From: Bacteroides sp. CAG:545
Lineage (GTDB): Bacteria > Bacteroidota > Bacteroidia > Bacteroidales > UBA932
NCBI GenBank assembly: GCA_000432515.1
Contig: HF996044.1
Span: 153,554 to 174,304, forward strand
Direction of reading: 5' to 3'
Length of the DNA stretch: 20,751 nt
The position numbers were made by a program, and so were the translations under genes. Positions 7,546 to 15,369 of the stretch are shown in pieces. How positions within the stretch are numbered: the stretch's first letter is position 1; each line of letters opens with the position of its first letter. The notes under the pieces were generated by a model. That model searched no databases. It was not told where the DNA came from and was given only the letters and a program-made list of their open reading frames with translations.

Positions 7546-7656
7546 TGTTACTTTAAAGGCAAAAGCATTGTGCATCAGCCTATTGCTACAAGCCAACGCA
7601 CTTGAATACGAAAAAATTTATAACCTGAAACCCTAAAGGGAGTTTTGTTACTTTAA
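7546..7656 (-). repeat. Direct repeat of TTAAAGTAACA, 100 bp apart
   Basis: On the minus strand GCCTTTAAAGTAACA (ending at 7546) and GCTCTTAAAGTAACA (ending at 7646) match at 13 of 15 positions, with an exact 11-nt core. One copy is just after the stop of the AraC-like gene, the other just upstream of the -33 box of the fimbrillin operon. It may be an activator site, but this is only a guess from placement. Confidence 0.4.
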
Positions 7657-7666
7657 GAGCAAGACG

Positions 7667-8770
7667 CTACTGGAACATCTTTTCCACGCGAGAGGAGACT
7701 TCGCTATAAACGTCTGACACAGACTTTCTTGCCTTATAGAACGTCACTCTGGAAGTGAAACCGGACTCAGCAGCCACCAGATCCTGGATAGCATCCGGAT
7801 TCTTCAACTTATATAGACGCGCATACTCGAGACTGAACATATTCACGAGACGATAATAGCCATGAAGAGCTATGAACTTGTCCGCCTTCTGCGCATTGCC
7901 CCTGCTGACGGCTGCAAGAACTTCGCTCTTCAGCAGATGAGGCTCCTTGAAATGACGCCCGATTATGGTGAGCACCTCGTCTTCGACACTTCCTTGCGTG
8001 CAGTTCACTTCCTGAGGAACACTCTCCACAGGCTGCAACTCAGGCAGGGACCTGCCTTCCTGAGGCTTAAGGATAACACAAAGAAGCCATACGAACACGA
8101 CAGAATATAAGAGATTGTTCGCCAAGAAGAACCAAGGATTCTTAGTCAGAAACAGCACCCAGCCCAGCAGAATCAGAACAAGAGGCAGCCACAGGACCTT
8201 GCGGGCGAAGTTCAACGGGAAACCCTCCGGATTGGAATAGTTGTCATTCATGTACAGGTCAATGTCTCTCCTCAGTCTGAGCAACGTGAATACAGCCAAT
8301 ACCGTCGAACATGTTCCGGCAACAGCCGACCCCACATAAATCCACTTCTCATGGGAGGAGAAAAACTGAGGGCAAATGACCAGGACGAGCAAAAGCGCAG
8401 CCATCCATAGCAATTCACACCAATTGACTATCTTTTTCCACAAGAACTTGCCGTCAAGTTCCCATCTGAAATAAATCCGATACAGAACTGACACGGCGAG
8501 GGATATGTAAATAATCCATACGGATACCGCATAAGTCATTACCACCGGGCCAGACGGCATCAGCACATATGGCACCAACAGGACCGGCAGCGCAAAGAAA
8601 AGCGACATCTGTCTTCTGGCCGGATAAAACACCTTTTCATTATCAGAATATGGCGAGCACATGTGAAACCACCGCACGGTTGCACAAACCAGCCCGGCAA
8701 CAATCAAAACAAGACAAGCGTCAGAAAACAGCGCTTCTCGAGATATGGACATCCAGAACATCTTCTTCAT
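7667..8770 (-). CDS. Membrane-anchored AraC-like transcription regulator
   Basis: 367 residues. The N-terminal two thirds holds about seven hydrophobic segments, near residues 16-34, 54-71, 76-98, 118-136, 143-164, 192-209 and 213-234. A linker follows, then a soluble C-terminal domain from about 260. Its end (residues about 309-350) reads like the second helix-turn-helix of AraC proteins, with AIQDLVAAESGFTSRVTFYK matching the family pattern of IAxxxGF.S.s.FyrxFKk. Such polytopic proteins with a C-terminal AraC domain occur in Bacteroidota and are thought to sense a signal at the membrane. The domain match is by eye and partly degenerate. The gene lies upstream of the fimbrillin unit on the same strand, so that unit is a reasonable target; this is inference. 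ATGs at codons 4 and 7 are alternative starts. Confidence 0.7.
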   Translation of the reverse strand: MKKMFWMSISREALFSDACLVLIVAGLVCATVRWFHMCSPYSDNEKVFYPARRQMSLFFALPVLLVPYVLMPSGPVVMTYAVSVWIIYISLAVSVLYRIYFRWELDGKFLWKKIVNWCELLWMAALLLVLVICPQFFSSHEKWIYVGSAVAGTCSTVLAVFTLLRLRRDIDLYMNDNYSNPEGFPLNFARKVLWLPLVLILLGWVLFLTKNPWFFLANNLLYSVVFVWLLCVILKPQEGRSLPELQPVESVPQEVNCTQGSVEDEVLTIIGRHFKEPHLLKSEVLAAVSRGNAQKADKFIALHGYYRLVNMFSLEYARLYKLKNPDAIQDLVAAESGFTSRVTFYKARKSVSDVYSEVSSRVEKMFQ

Positions 8771-8778
8771 ACAAAGAA

Positions 8779-8801
8779 GGCAGCCTGAAAAACAGACTGC
8801 C
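8779..8801 (-). terminator. Stem-loop after pgk
   Basis: The minus strand folds as GGCAGTCTG-TTTTT-CAGGCTGCC, a 9-bp stem with one wobble pair, followed by a T-rich TTCTTTG. It lies 46 nt after the pgk stop and ends 8 nt before the ATG of the AraC-like gene, so it may terminate pgk or limit read-through into that gene. Confidence 0.6.
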
Positions 8802-8846
8802 CCTCTATGATTTTAAAATCTCCGCCACCAGGGCATTGATCTGAAA

Positions 8847-10118
8847 TTATTCATTTACAGCAGCTACGCCAGGGAGGACCTTGCCTTCGATAGCCTCGAG
8901 GAGGGCGCCACCGCCGGTAGAGATGTAAGAAACCTTGTCGGTAAGACCGAACTTGGTGCAGCATGCTACAGAGTCACCGCCGCCGATGAGTGAGAATGCA
9001 CCTTCTGCAGTAGCCTCAGCGATAGCATTGCCGATAGCTCTTGAACCTGCGCAGAACTCGTCACACTCGAATACGCCTGCAGGACCGTTCCAGAGGATGG
9101 TCTTGCAACCCTTGATAGCCTCGGCGAATTTCTTCTGAGCCTCAGGACCTGCGTCCACGCCTTCGAAACCGGCAGGGACAGCCGTTGCAGGGGCAACCTT
9201 GTACTCAGCACCTGGCTTGAGAGACATTGTAGCGAAATCGAGACCGTTGGTAACGACTGCATCAGGAGCCATAATGAGCTCGACACCATTCTCTTTAGCC
9301 TTCTTCTCCACGTCGAGAGCCACGTCGAGCTTATCCATCTCTACGATAGAGTCGCCGATCTCTCCGCCGTGAGCCTTGGCAAATGTATATGTCATACCGC
9401 CGCAGAGGATGAGCTTGTCAACCTTTCCGAGAAGGTTCTCGATGATACCGATCTTGGTGGAAACCTTGGAACCGCCCATGATGGCGATGAAAGGACGTTT
9501 GATGTCGCTGAGGACATTGTTCACAGCCTGCACCTCTTTCTCCATGAGGAGACCGAGCATACGGTCCTCAGGTTTGAAGTAATCTGCAATGACAGCTGTA
9601 GAAGCGTGTTTGCGGTGAGCTGTACCGAAAGCATCCATTACCCAGCAGTCAGCGTAAGAAGCAAGTTTCTTGGCAAACTCTTTCTGAGAAGCCTTCATTG
9701 CCTTCTTAGCCTCTTCATAAGCAGGATCCTCCTTGTCGATTCCTACCGGTTTGCCTTCCTCTTCAGGGTAGAAACGGAGGTTCTCGAGAAGAAGCACCTC
9801 GCCCGGTTTGAGGGCAGCAGCCTGCTCGTCAGCCTTCTGGCAGTCAGGAGCGAACTGTACAGGAACGCCGAGTTCCTTGCTTACTGTATCAACTATCTGA
9901 GAAAGAGAAAGTTCCGGTTTAACTTTTCCCTTAGGTTTGCCCATGTGGGACATAATGATAAGCGAACCACCTTTCTCAAGAATGAGTTTAAGTGTAGGGA
10001 GAGCACCACGGATACGGGTGTCATCTGTAATCTTGCCATCCTGGATAGGAACGTTGAAATCCACTCTCACGATAGCTTTCTTACCTTTGAAGTCGTAAGA
10101 CTTAATGTTTGATGCCAT
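8847..10118 (-). CDS. pgk: Phosphoglycerate kinase
   Basis: Cytosolic glycolytic enzyme that moves the acyl phosphate of 1,3-bisphosphoglycerate to ADP, giving ATP and 3-phosphoglycerate. The 423-residue frame has the family landmarks in order: VRVDFNVP (18-25), the substrate-binding DDTRIRGALPTL (32-43), SHMGKPKGK (57-65), LLLENLRFYPEE (108-119), DAFGTAHRKHAST (162-174), an IMGGSKVSTKI segment near 213-223, the WNGPAGVFECDEF loop near 343-355, and the C-terminal nucleotide-binding GGGDSVACCTKFGL with STGGGALLEAIEG. It is slightly longer than the ~390-400 residues of many bacterial enzymes because of a charged insert after EEEGKPVG (IDKEDPAYEEAKKAMKA). Transcribed alone from a -7 box at 10158-10165. 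Confidence 0.98.
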   Translation of the reverse strand: MASNIKSYDFKGKKAIVRVDFNVPIQDGKITDDTRIRGALPTLKLILEKGGSLIIMSHMGKPKGKVKPELSLSQIVDTVSKELGVPVQFAPDCQKADEQAAALKPGEVLLLENLRFYPEEEGKPVGIDKEDPAYEEAKKAMKASQKEFAKKLASYADCWVMDAFGTAHRKHASTAVIADYFKPEDRMLGLLMEKEVQAVNNVLSDIKRPFIAIMGGSKVSTKIGIIENLLGKVDKLILCGGMTYTFAKAHGGEIGDSIVEMDKLDVALDVEKKAKENGVELIMAPDAVVTNGLDFATMSLKPGAEYKVAPATAVPAGFEGVDAGPEAQKKFAEAIKGCKTILWNGPAGVFECDEFCAGSRAIGNAIAEATAEGAFSLIGGGDSVACCTKFGLTDKVSYISTGGGALLEAIEGKVLPGVAAVNE

Positions 10119-10157
10119 AATTTATATAATTTTATTATAACTTTCTGTTCCGGCCTA

Positions 10158-10165
10158 CAAAGTTA
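10158..10165 (-). promoter_or_regulatory. Bacteroidales -7 box for pgk
   Basis: The minus strand reads TAACTTTGTAG, containing TAnnTTTG, about 40 nt upstream of the pgk ATG. The -33 half is not recognisable. The same 11-mer occurs upstream of the methyltransferase gene (12028-12035). Confidence 0.55.
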
Positions 10166-10190
10166 GCAATTTCCGACAAATTCCGTACCG

Positions 10191-11015
10191 CTATTTTTCT
10201 CCGCTGTACATACGGCAGATACCGAAGGTGAAAGCACGGTGCCTGACATTGTGATATCCGCAGTCACGCAGCGTCTGCATGAACTCTTTCTTACCCGGAA
10301 AATTCAGCACCGAAGCCGGCAGATATTCGTAGGCATCCCTGTTTCCCGACACCTTTCCCCCGACAACCGGAAGAATATGCAGAAAATACAGGTTGTACAA
10401 CCATTTCATCACAGGATTCGACGGCACGGAAAGTTCCAATATCACAAGTTCACCGCCCGGCCTCAACACTCTAAGTATCTCTTTCAGAGCCTTTTCCCTA
10501 TTCTCAAAATTCCGAACGCCGAACGCCACAGTCACCCTGTCGAACGCCCCGTCAGAGAATCTGAGACTCTCGCAGTCGCCCTGTTCACACGAGACAATGT
10601 TTTCCAACCCGGCTGCCTTGACCTTTTCCGCCATAATCTTCAACATCCCCTCGGACAAGTCCACACCCATGACGTGACCGGGCCAATATCTGCAGGTTTT
10701 CAAAAACTCACCCGCATTGTCAACTTCCTGAACCCGAGCCACTTCCTGACACCCAGAAGCCCTCCGCAACATCTCTTTCGCTATCGCAATCGAAAAATCG
10801 CCTGTCCCGCAGGCAATATCCAAGACATGCAGTCCACCGTTTTCGCTGTCGCCAGCCGCCGTCATCGCCCTCTCTGTAAGATTCGGCTTGAAGATTTGGG
10901 TCAATGCCCTTTTTCTCCAGGTCTTGTCAATGTCCAGAGACATCAGATGATTCAGTCTGTCATATTCCGGGGCAATGTTGTCGAACATTCCCTGTATGTT
11001 TTCCTTTTTAGGCAT
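10191..11015 (-). CDS. menG: Demethylmenaquinone methyltransferase (UbiE/MenG family)
   Basis: Class I SAM-dependent enzyme that methylates demethylmenaquinone as the last step of menaquinone synthesis. Bacteroidota generally use menaquinone, so the menG role is more likely than ubiquinone synthesis. The 274-residue frame shows MFDNIAPEYDRLNHLMSLDID (10-30), the family N-terminal signature; SAM motif I VLDIACGTGD (64-73); GVDLSEGML (117-125); VAFGVRNF (163-170); and LRVLRPGGELVILE (181-194). It is about 30 residues longer than usual. Extra residues sit at about 46-61 and especially 84-113, between motif I and the next strand (RRASGCQEVARVQEVDNAGE). It starts 15 nt after the upstream methyltransferase stop, so the two form an operon. 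Confidence 0.93.
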   Translation of the reverse strand: MPKKENIQGMFDNIAPEYDRLNHLMSLDIDKTWRKRALTQIFKPNLTERAMTAAGDSENGGLHVLDIACGTGDFSIAIAKEMLRRASGCQEVARVQEVDNAGEFLKTCRYWPGHVMGVDLSEGMLKIMAEKVKAAGLENIVSCEQGDCESLRFSDGAFDRVTVAFGVRNFENREKALKEILRVLRPGGELVILELSVPSNPVMKWLYNLYFLHILPVVGGKVSGNRDAYEYLPASVLNFPGKKEFMQTLRDCGYHNVRHRAFTFGICRMYSGEK

Positions 11016-11030
11016 ATCCGATGCGTATTA

Positions 11031-12005
11031 TTATTTCTTAAGTCTAACGAAAATACTGAGAGGCAGCACCTTACCGAAGCGGTCACGCAAAGCGAGCTCT
11101 CCGGATTCCAAGTCATACCCTTCAGTTTTGCCAGTAAGGCCGAATGCCTCCTTGACTACAGTTTCCCCGAGAATCGGTGAAAAACCGTTTGAATACAGAT
11201 TGAGAACCATGAAGCTGTTCTGCGGGGCCAAAATGGCCTTGACGGTCTTCATCATCTCGAACAGGCACTCGTCGAGCTTCCATTTTTCACCATCAGTTCC
11301 ATGACCGTAAGCTGGCGGGTCCAAGATAATCCCCTGGTACACATTGCCCCGCTTCGCCTCTCTTTTCGCAAACTTCATCGCATCCTCAACCACCCATCTG
11401 ATACCGTCGAGGTGGCTTGCGTCCTGATTTCCGTGAGCCCACGTCACCACCTGCCTTACTGAGTCCAGATGAGTAACATCTGCGCCTGCCGCCTTTGCCG
11501 CAAGAGACGCCGCTCCCGTGTAGGCGAAAAGGTTCAGCACCTTCGGACGGCCATCCGGAGTCTGTCCTGCAGCCCTTCTCTGCTCTTCTGTCAATGTCTG
11601 TGTCTTGTCCAGTGCCACAAACTCAGAAGTGTTCTTGAATATGTATTCCCAGTTCGGGGCCTGCTCAGGGAAAACGCCCACATGCTTGAACGATGTCAGT
11701 CCGAGTCTCAGTGAAAAATCCAGACCTTTCTGTTCTCCCCGATACTTGATATACCACTGATCATCGGTACGCTTGATCCTCTCCCAAGTTCCGCTGTCCT
11801 CTTTTCCGGCTTTTGCGAATCCTGCACCGGGACGGAAACGCGTATGAGCGGTCCTGTCCCATTCATCTGCCGGCATTGTCCTGTGCCATAGCGCTTTAGG
11901 CTCAGGCCTCACCATATAATAATTGCCGAATCTCTCAAGTTTTTCGCCTTCTCCGGAATCGACCAGTTCATAGTCTTTCCAGAATTCACCAGGATACTGT
12001 ACCAT
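11031..12005 (-). CDS. RlmI-like class I SAM-dependent methyltransferase
   Basis: 324 residues. The N-terminal third (GNYYMVRPEPKALW, 27-40) is followed by a Rossmann methyltransferase domain with motif I VLNLFAYTGAASLAA (156-170), the acidic SAM-ribose contact HLDSVRQVV (179-187), and the motif IV ILDPPAYGHG (227-236) typical of enzymes that methylate nucleic-acid bases. The fold resembles the RlmI/RlmK group (Pfam Methyltrans_SAM), which methylates 23S rRNA, but the N-terminal PUA domain of true RlmI is not evident, so the substrate is left open. It is transcribed from a -7 box at 12028-12035 and leads into menG. It ends with SIFVRLKK, a normal terminal strand. Confidence 0.85.
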   Translation of the reverse strand: MVQYPGEFWKDYELVDSGEGEKLERFGNYYMVRPEPKALWHRTMPADEWDRTAHTRFRPGAGFAKAGKEDSGTWERIKRTDDQWYIKYRGEQKGLDFSLRLGLTSFKHVGVFPEQAPNWEYIFKNTSEFVALDKTQTLTEEQRRAAGQTPDGRPKVLNLFAYTGAASLAAKAAGADVTHLDSVRQVVTWAHGNQDASHLDGIRWVVEDAMKFAKREAKRGNVYQGIILDPPAYGHGTDGEKWKLDECLFEMMKTVKAILAPQNSFMVLNLYSNGFSPILGETVVKEAFGLTGKTEGYDLESGELALRDRFGKVLPLSIFVRLKK

Positions 12006-12027
12006 TCTTCTGTTTCTTTTGCTGCTA

Positions 12028-12035
12028 CAAAGTTA
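12028..12035 (-). promoter_or_regulatory. Bacteroidales -7 box for the methyltransferase-menG operon
   Basis: The minus strand reads TAACTTTGTAG, an exact TAnnTTTG about 23 nt upstream of ATG 12005. It lies just past the terminator of the preceding unit, as expected for a new transcription unit. The -33 half is not clear. Confidence 0.55.
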
Positions 12036-12076
12036 CGTAAAGTTTGAAGAATTTCACTCCTGTACACAAAAAGACA

Positions 12077-12100
12077 GGAGACCGGAAAGTTCCGATCTCC
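12077..12100 (-). terminator. Rho-independent-like terminator of the EF-G2-lipoprotein unit
   Basis: The minus strand folds as GGAGATCGGA-ACTT-TCCGGTCTCC, a 10-bp stem with one wobble and a 4-nt loop, followed by TGTCTTTTTG. It begins 30 nt after the lipoprotein stop. Confidence 0.75.
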
Positions 12101-12130
12101 CGCCCGAAAGTGCTTTACGATACGCCGTTA

Positions 12131-12562
12131 CTACAACTCGCTGAACATCAGCGTGAACGTACCGCGTGTCTTCTTGTTCTCCTGCCAGTTGCCGATGAAC
12201 TGATAAGTCTTTCCGGATATCACCTTGGTGAAAGTGTAGGTGGTGATTTCTCCCTCCTTCTTCATCTCCTTGGTAAATCCGGCAGCTTCGAACTGCGAAT
12301 AGTAACCTAATGCAGTCTCTTGAGTAGCGTTGTCAGTAAATCCGACAGATGTCGAATTCGCAGATCCCATAACCAATGTCTGGATGTTACCGCCGTATTT
12401 CGGGAAATTCGCCATGAACGGCCTTTCCTTCACGATATCCTCCCAAGACTTGTCTGAAGTGAGCAATATGTCTCTCACGTCATTCTTGGAACAACTTGTC
12501 ATTACAGGACCGAGCAGCGCAATGCAAAATAAAGCTGCAAGGAGTTTTTTAAATGTTTTCAT
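12131..12562 (-). CDS. Small lipoprotein of unknown function
   Basis: 143 residues. The N terminus is a clear lipoprotein signal peptide with basic residues (MKTFKK), a hydrophobic core and the lipobox MTS-Cys24. The mature part of about 120 residues is soluble and mixed in character, with repeated Thr/Phe/Tyr patterns (TTYTFTKVISGKTYQFIGNW near 108-127) that suggest beta strands. I do not recognise a family. It starts 33 nt after the EF-G2 stop with no promoter visible between, so it is probably the second gene of that unit, and a terminator follows it. The pairing with a translation factor does not suggest a function. Lgt in this window would lipidate it. Confidence 0.85.
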   Translation of the reverse strand: MKTFKKLLAALFCIALLGPVMTSCSKNDVRDILLTSDKSWEDIVKERPFMANFPKYGGNIQTLVMGSANSTSVGFTDNATQETALGYYSQFEAAGFTKEMKKEGEITTYTFTKVISGKTYQFIGNWQENKKTRGTFTLMFSEL

Positions 12563-12595
12563 ATTAGAGTTTTGTTAGAAATGTGTGTTCAGCTC

Positions 12596-14749
12596 TTATT
12601 CATCAGCATCCTGAGCCGCATAGTCCTCCAGCAGCTTAGCCTGGACATCACCAGGAACAGGCTGATAGTCAGCAAACTGCATCGTGAATGTAGCACTGCC
12701 CGAAGTCAGTGAACTCAATGCGGTAGAATACCTGTACAGTTCTGCGAGAGGAACCCTTGCCTTGATAACTTCAAATCCCTTTTCGCTGCCCATTCCTTCG
12801 ATGATGGCCCTGCGGTTCTGAAGGTCTGACATACATGCTCCCATGTACTCGCTCGGCGTGAGGACTTCCAGATTGTAGATAGGCTCCATAATCTTCGGGC
12901 CTGCATTGCGGAACGCCTCCTTGAAGGCATTTCTTGCAGCGAGAACGAATGAGATTTCATTGGAATCCACCGGATGCATCTTTCCGTCGTACACGAACAC
13001 CCTGATATCACGGGCATACGAACCGGTAAGAGGACCTTCCGTCATCTTCTCCATGATACCCTTGAGGATAGCCGGCATGAAGCGGGCATCGATGGCACCG
13101 CCGACTACGCAGTTGTAGAACTCAAGCTTGCCGCCCCATTCCAGGTTATAGGCTTCCTGGCTCTTGACATTGAGAGTGACATCTTTTCCGTCAATCTTGA
13201 ACTTGTTCGTGAACGGAACGCCTTCCACGATAGGGCATATCAGCAAGTGGACTTCACCGAACTGGCCGGCTCCACCTGACTGCTTCTTGTGACGATACTC
13301 AGCCGTAGCCTGCTTTGTGATGGTCTCGCGATATGGGATCTTAGGAGGGAACATCTCGATGTTCACCTTGAACTCGTTCTCGAGTCTCCATTTCACAACA
13401 TTGATATGCTGCTCGCCCTGGCCGCTCAAAATGGTCTGTTTCAACTCCTTGGAATACTCTACAACCACTGTAGGGTCCTGTGCTGAAATCTTGTTCAAAG
13501 CATCGCCGAGCTTGGTCTCGTCTGCCTGGACCTTAGCCTTGATGGCCGTGCGGTACTTAGGAGCAGGGAATTTGATATCCTCGTAACTGATGCCCGTTCC
13601 CGGCTGGGTCAATGTCACATTGGTCTTGCCGGAACGAAGTTTAACCGTACAGCCGATATCACCGGCCATCATATCGGACACCTTCTCTTTCTTGGCACCT
13701 GCCACTGCGTAAATTGTGGATATGCGCTCGCGGTTTCCGGTCAATGCATCTTCGAGATCCATGCCTTCATCCAATTCTCCGCTCATTACCTTGAAGTACG
13801 ATACCTCTCCGAGGTGTGGCTCTACATCAGTTTTATATATGAAAAGAGTGGTAGGAGCATCCTGCTTGCAAGCAACCTCCTCTCCTTCTCTTGTCAATGT
13901 CTTGGTGATTTCAGGTGATGCGGATGTCCTGATAGTGAACTCCATAAGGCGTTTCACACCGATATCCTTCTTAGCTGAAAGGCAGAATACAGGAAGCACC
14001 TTGCCTGCACGGATTCCTACACCGAGACCCTTGCGGATTTCATCCTCGGTAAGAGAACCTGCCTCGAAGAATTTCTCCATCAGCGTATCATCATATTCTG
14101 CTGCCGTCTCGATAAGCGTCTGGCGCAGAAGTTCCGCTTCATCTTTAAGATTTTCAGGGATTTCCAGATCTTCTCTGGTACCATTTTCATCCTTGAAGTG
14201 ATAGTATTTCATCTTCAGGACATCCACGAAACCGTCGAATGACGGACCCGGGTTAACAGGGAACTGAACGATTACAGGCTTGTTCCCGAAAGCCTCCTTC
14301 ATACTGGACTGAACTGTATCCCAGTCAGCCTTTTCGCTGTCAAGCTGGTTTACCGCTATTATAATAGGAACCTTGTACTGTTCCGCATAACGGGCGAATA
14401 TCTCTGTCCCCACTTCCACGCCCTGCTGTGCATTGATCACGAGAATACCATTCTCGCATACTTTAAACGCGGAAACAGCGCCGCCAATAAAATCATCAGA
14501 ACCCGGAGTGTCAATGATATTGAACTTAGTGTCCATAAATTCCGCGAAAAGCGGAGTTGAGAAAATGGACCTCTGGTTCATCTGCTCTATCTCTGAATTG
14601 TCAGATACAGTGTTCTTGGCTTCAACTGAACCGCGTCTGTCGATTACTTTACCTTCATAAAGCATCGCCTCCGCTAATGTGGTCTTGCCTGACTTCGTGC
14701 TGCCAAGCAAGACCACATTCCGGATGTCTTTGGTAGAATAGGATCTCAT
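12596..14749 (-). CDS. fusA2: EF-G paralog (EF-G2 type) with degenerate GTPase motifs
   Basis: 717 residues with the five-domain EF-G layout: G domain 1-~280, domain II with GEVSYFKVMSGELDEG near 317-332, domain III with LSGQGEQHINVVKWRLE near 446-462, domain IV with GAGQFGEVHL, and domain V with PSEYMGACMSDLQNRRAIIEGM. The P-loop is kept (GSTKSGKT, 16-23) and DTPG is present at 80-83, but the residue after DTPG, the catalytic His in EF-G and EF-Tu, is Ser84. NKxD is altered to NQLD (134-137), and the switch I RGITI motif reads QRSIFST. In Bacteroides thetaiotaomicron an EF-G2 lacking GTPase activity supports translocation and gut colonisation; this gene is probably its counterpart. It is not the housekeeping fusA. 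Its promoter is at 14813-14844, and it is followed by a small lipoprotein gene. Confidence 0.9.
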   Translation of the reverse strand: MRSYSTKDIRNVVLLGSTKSGKTTLAEAMLYEGKVIDRRGSVEAKNTVSDNSEIEQMNQRSIFSTPLFAEFMDTKFNIIDTPGSDDFIGGAVSAFKVCENGILVINAQQGVEVGTEIFARYAEQYKVPIIIAVNQLDSEKADWDTVQSSMKEAFGNKPVIVQFPVNPGPSFDGFVDVLKMKYYHFKDENGTREDLEIPENLKDEAELLRQTLIETAAEYDDTLMEKFFEAGSLTEDEIRKGLGVGIRAGKVLPVFCLSAKKDIGVKRLMEFTIRTSASPEITKTLTREGEEVACKQDAPTTLFIYKTDVEPHLGEVSYFKVMSGELDEGMDLEDALTGNRERISTIYAVAGAKKEKVSDMMAGDIGCTVKLRSGKTNVTLTQPGTGISYEDIKFPAPKYRTAIKAKVQADETKLGDALNKISAQDPTVVVEYSKELKQTILSGQGEQHINVVKWRLENEFKVNIEMFPPKIPYRETITKQATAEYRHKKQSGGAGQFGEVHLLICPIVEGVPFTNKFKIDGKDVTLNVKSQEAYNLEWGGKLEFYNCVVGGAIDARFMPAILKGIMEKMTEGPLTGSYARDIRVFVYDGKMHPVDSNEISFVLAARNAFKEAFRNAGPKIMEPIYNLEVLTPSEYMGACMSDLQNRRAIIEGMGSEKGFEVIKARVPLAELYRYSTALSSLTSGSATFTMQFADYQPVPGDVQAKLLEDYAAQDADE

Positions 14750-14787
14750 CTTCTTAGTATGTTATTAGTTTATAAAAAAGTCATTAC

Positions 14788-14808
14788 GGCGCACCAATGG
14801 GGTGCACC
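14788..14808 (-). promoter_or_regulatory. Leader stem-loop of the EF-G2 gene
   Basis: The minus strand folds as GGTGCACC-CCATT-GGTGCGCC, an 8-bp stem with one wobble. It starts where transcription from the promoter just upstream should begin (near 14807), so the mRNA would carry a hairpin at its very 5' end, about 40 nt before the ATG. Confidence 0.5.
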
Positions 14809-14812
14809 TACG

Positions 14813-14844
14813 CAAATCTAATAAATATAAAACGTAATAACAAT
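14813..14844 (-). promoter_or_regulatory. Bacteroidales promoter of the EF-G2 gene
   Basis: On the minus strand ATTG (14841-14844) is followed after 20 nt by TAGATTTG (14813-14820), an exact TAnnTTTG with a near-consensus TTG at -33. Confidence 0.65.
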
Positions 14845-14897
14845 ACAATTCCGCATTATATTTAAAACCTTTTAAGATGGCACTTGGCCTGATACCC

Positions 14898-15182
14898 TCA
14901 CGGGCATATCCTACCGGTGAAAAATACACGGAACTTGTGCCTGACGGCTGCCCGCCGCAGTGCAAGGTCCAAGGTTTCCTCTCCGGTCATCCCCAACTCC
15001 TTCACCAGCATTGACTCCACTTCTGCCGGATCGACATCCAGCTTTCGGCACAATGCCTCGAACGGTTCCATAAGACAGGAATCCAACTTTCCCGAATTCA
15101 ACATTCCGCAAAATCTGCGGTAACTGCGCATTGCAGAAGTCTCCACCCTCTGCTCATGTCCGACATTTTCTTTGTTTCTCAT
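14898..15182 (-). CDS. Small protein of unknown function
   Basis: 94 residues from ATG 15182 (starting MRNKENVGHEQRVETSAMRS). The frame remains open upstream to a TTG at 15212, but the ATG is a better start. Codon use is like that of neighbouring genes, and the middle part is a helical, acidic segment, CLMEPFEALCRKLDVDPAEVESMLVKELG, spanning about residues 36-64, which reads like a small helix-turn-helix-like or protein-binding domain. The C terminus is basic (RRAAVRHKFRVFFTGR). There is no signal peptide or membrane segment. I do not recognise the family. It is divergent from the XRE regulator gene, and the gap between the two carries direct repeats. Expression and function are unknown; a spurious frame is possible but unlikely given the composition. 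Confidence 0.6.
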   Translation of the reverse strand: MRNKENVGHEQRVETSAMRSYRRFCGMLNSGKLDSCLMEPFEALCRKLDVDPAEVESMLVKELGMTGEETLDLALRRAAVRHKFRVFFTGRICP

Positions 15183-15264
15183 AGCAATGACAAGTTTTTG
15201 TGTGCATCGCAAATCTCGGTCATATATCGCAAAAGGACAATCAGAAGCGCTATCAGGAGTGCAG

Positions 15265-15346
15265 ATTTTTACGATTTTTAAATAAAATTTTTACGATTTT
15301 TAAATTTTAGACAAATTTTCATTGTCTTTACACAGATTTTATTGTC
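15265..15346. promoter_or_regulatory. Direct-repeat cluster between divergent genes, candidate operator
   Basis: Two exact 19-bp copies beginning ATTTTTACGATTTTTAAA lie at 15265-15283 and 15287-15305 (period 22). Two looser copies of ATTTT(C)ATTGTC follow at 15315-15326 and 15336-15346 (period about 20-21). The spacing is close to two helical turns. The cluster lies just upstream of the XRE gene and about 80 bp from the start of the divergent small gene, so autoregulation by the XRE protein is a natural guess. Confidence 0.5.
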
Positions 15347-15369
15347 ATCATCAAGTGAGATTTTACAAA

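Noticed and set aside
9369..10112. A 247-codon open frame opposite pgk
   Set aside because: Shadow of pgk codon bias; no recognisable motif and low-complexity Leu/Arg/Ser composition.
10239..11180. A 313-codon open frame on the plus strand opposite menG
   Set aside because: It is antisense to a well-supported gene; the protein is His/Arg/Pro-rich without any domain, as expected of a shadow frame.
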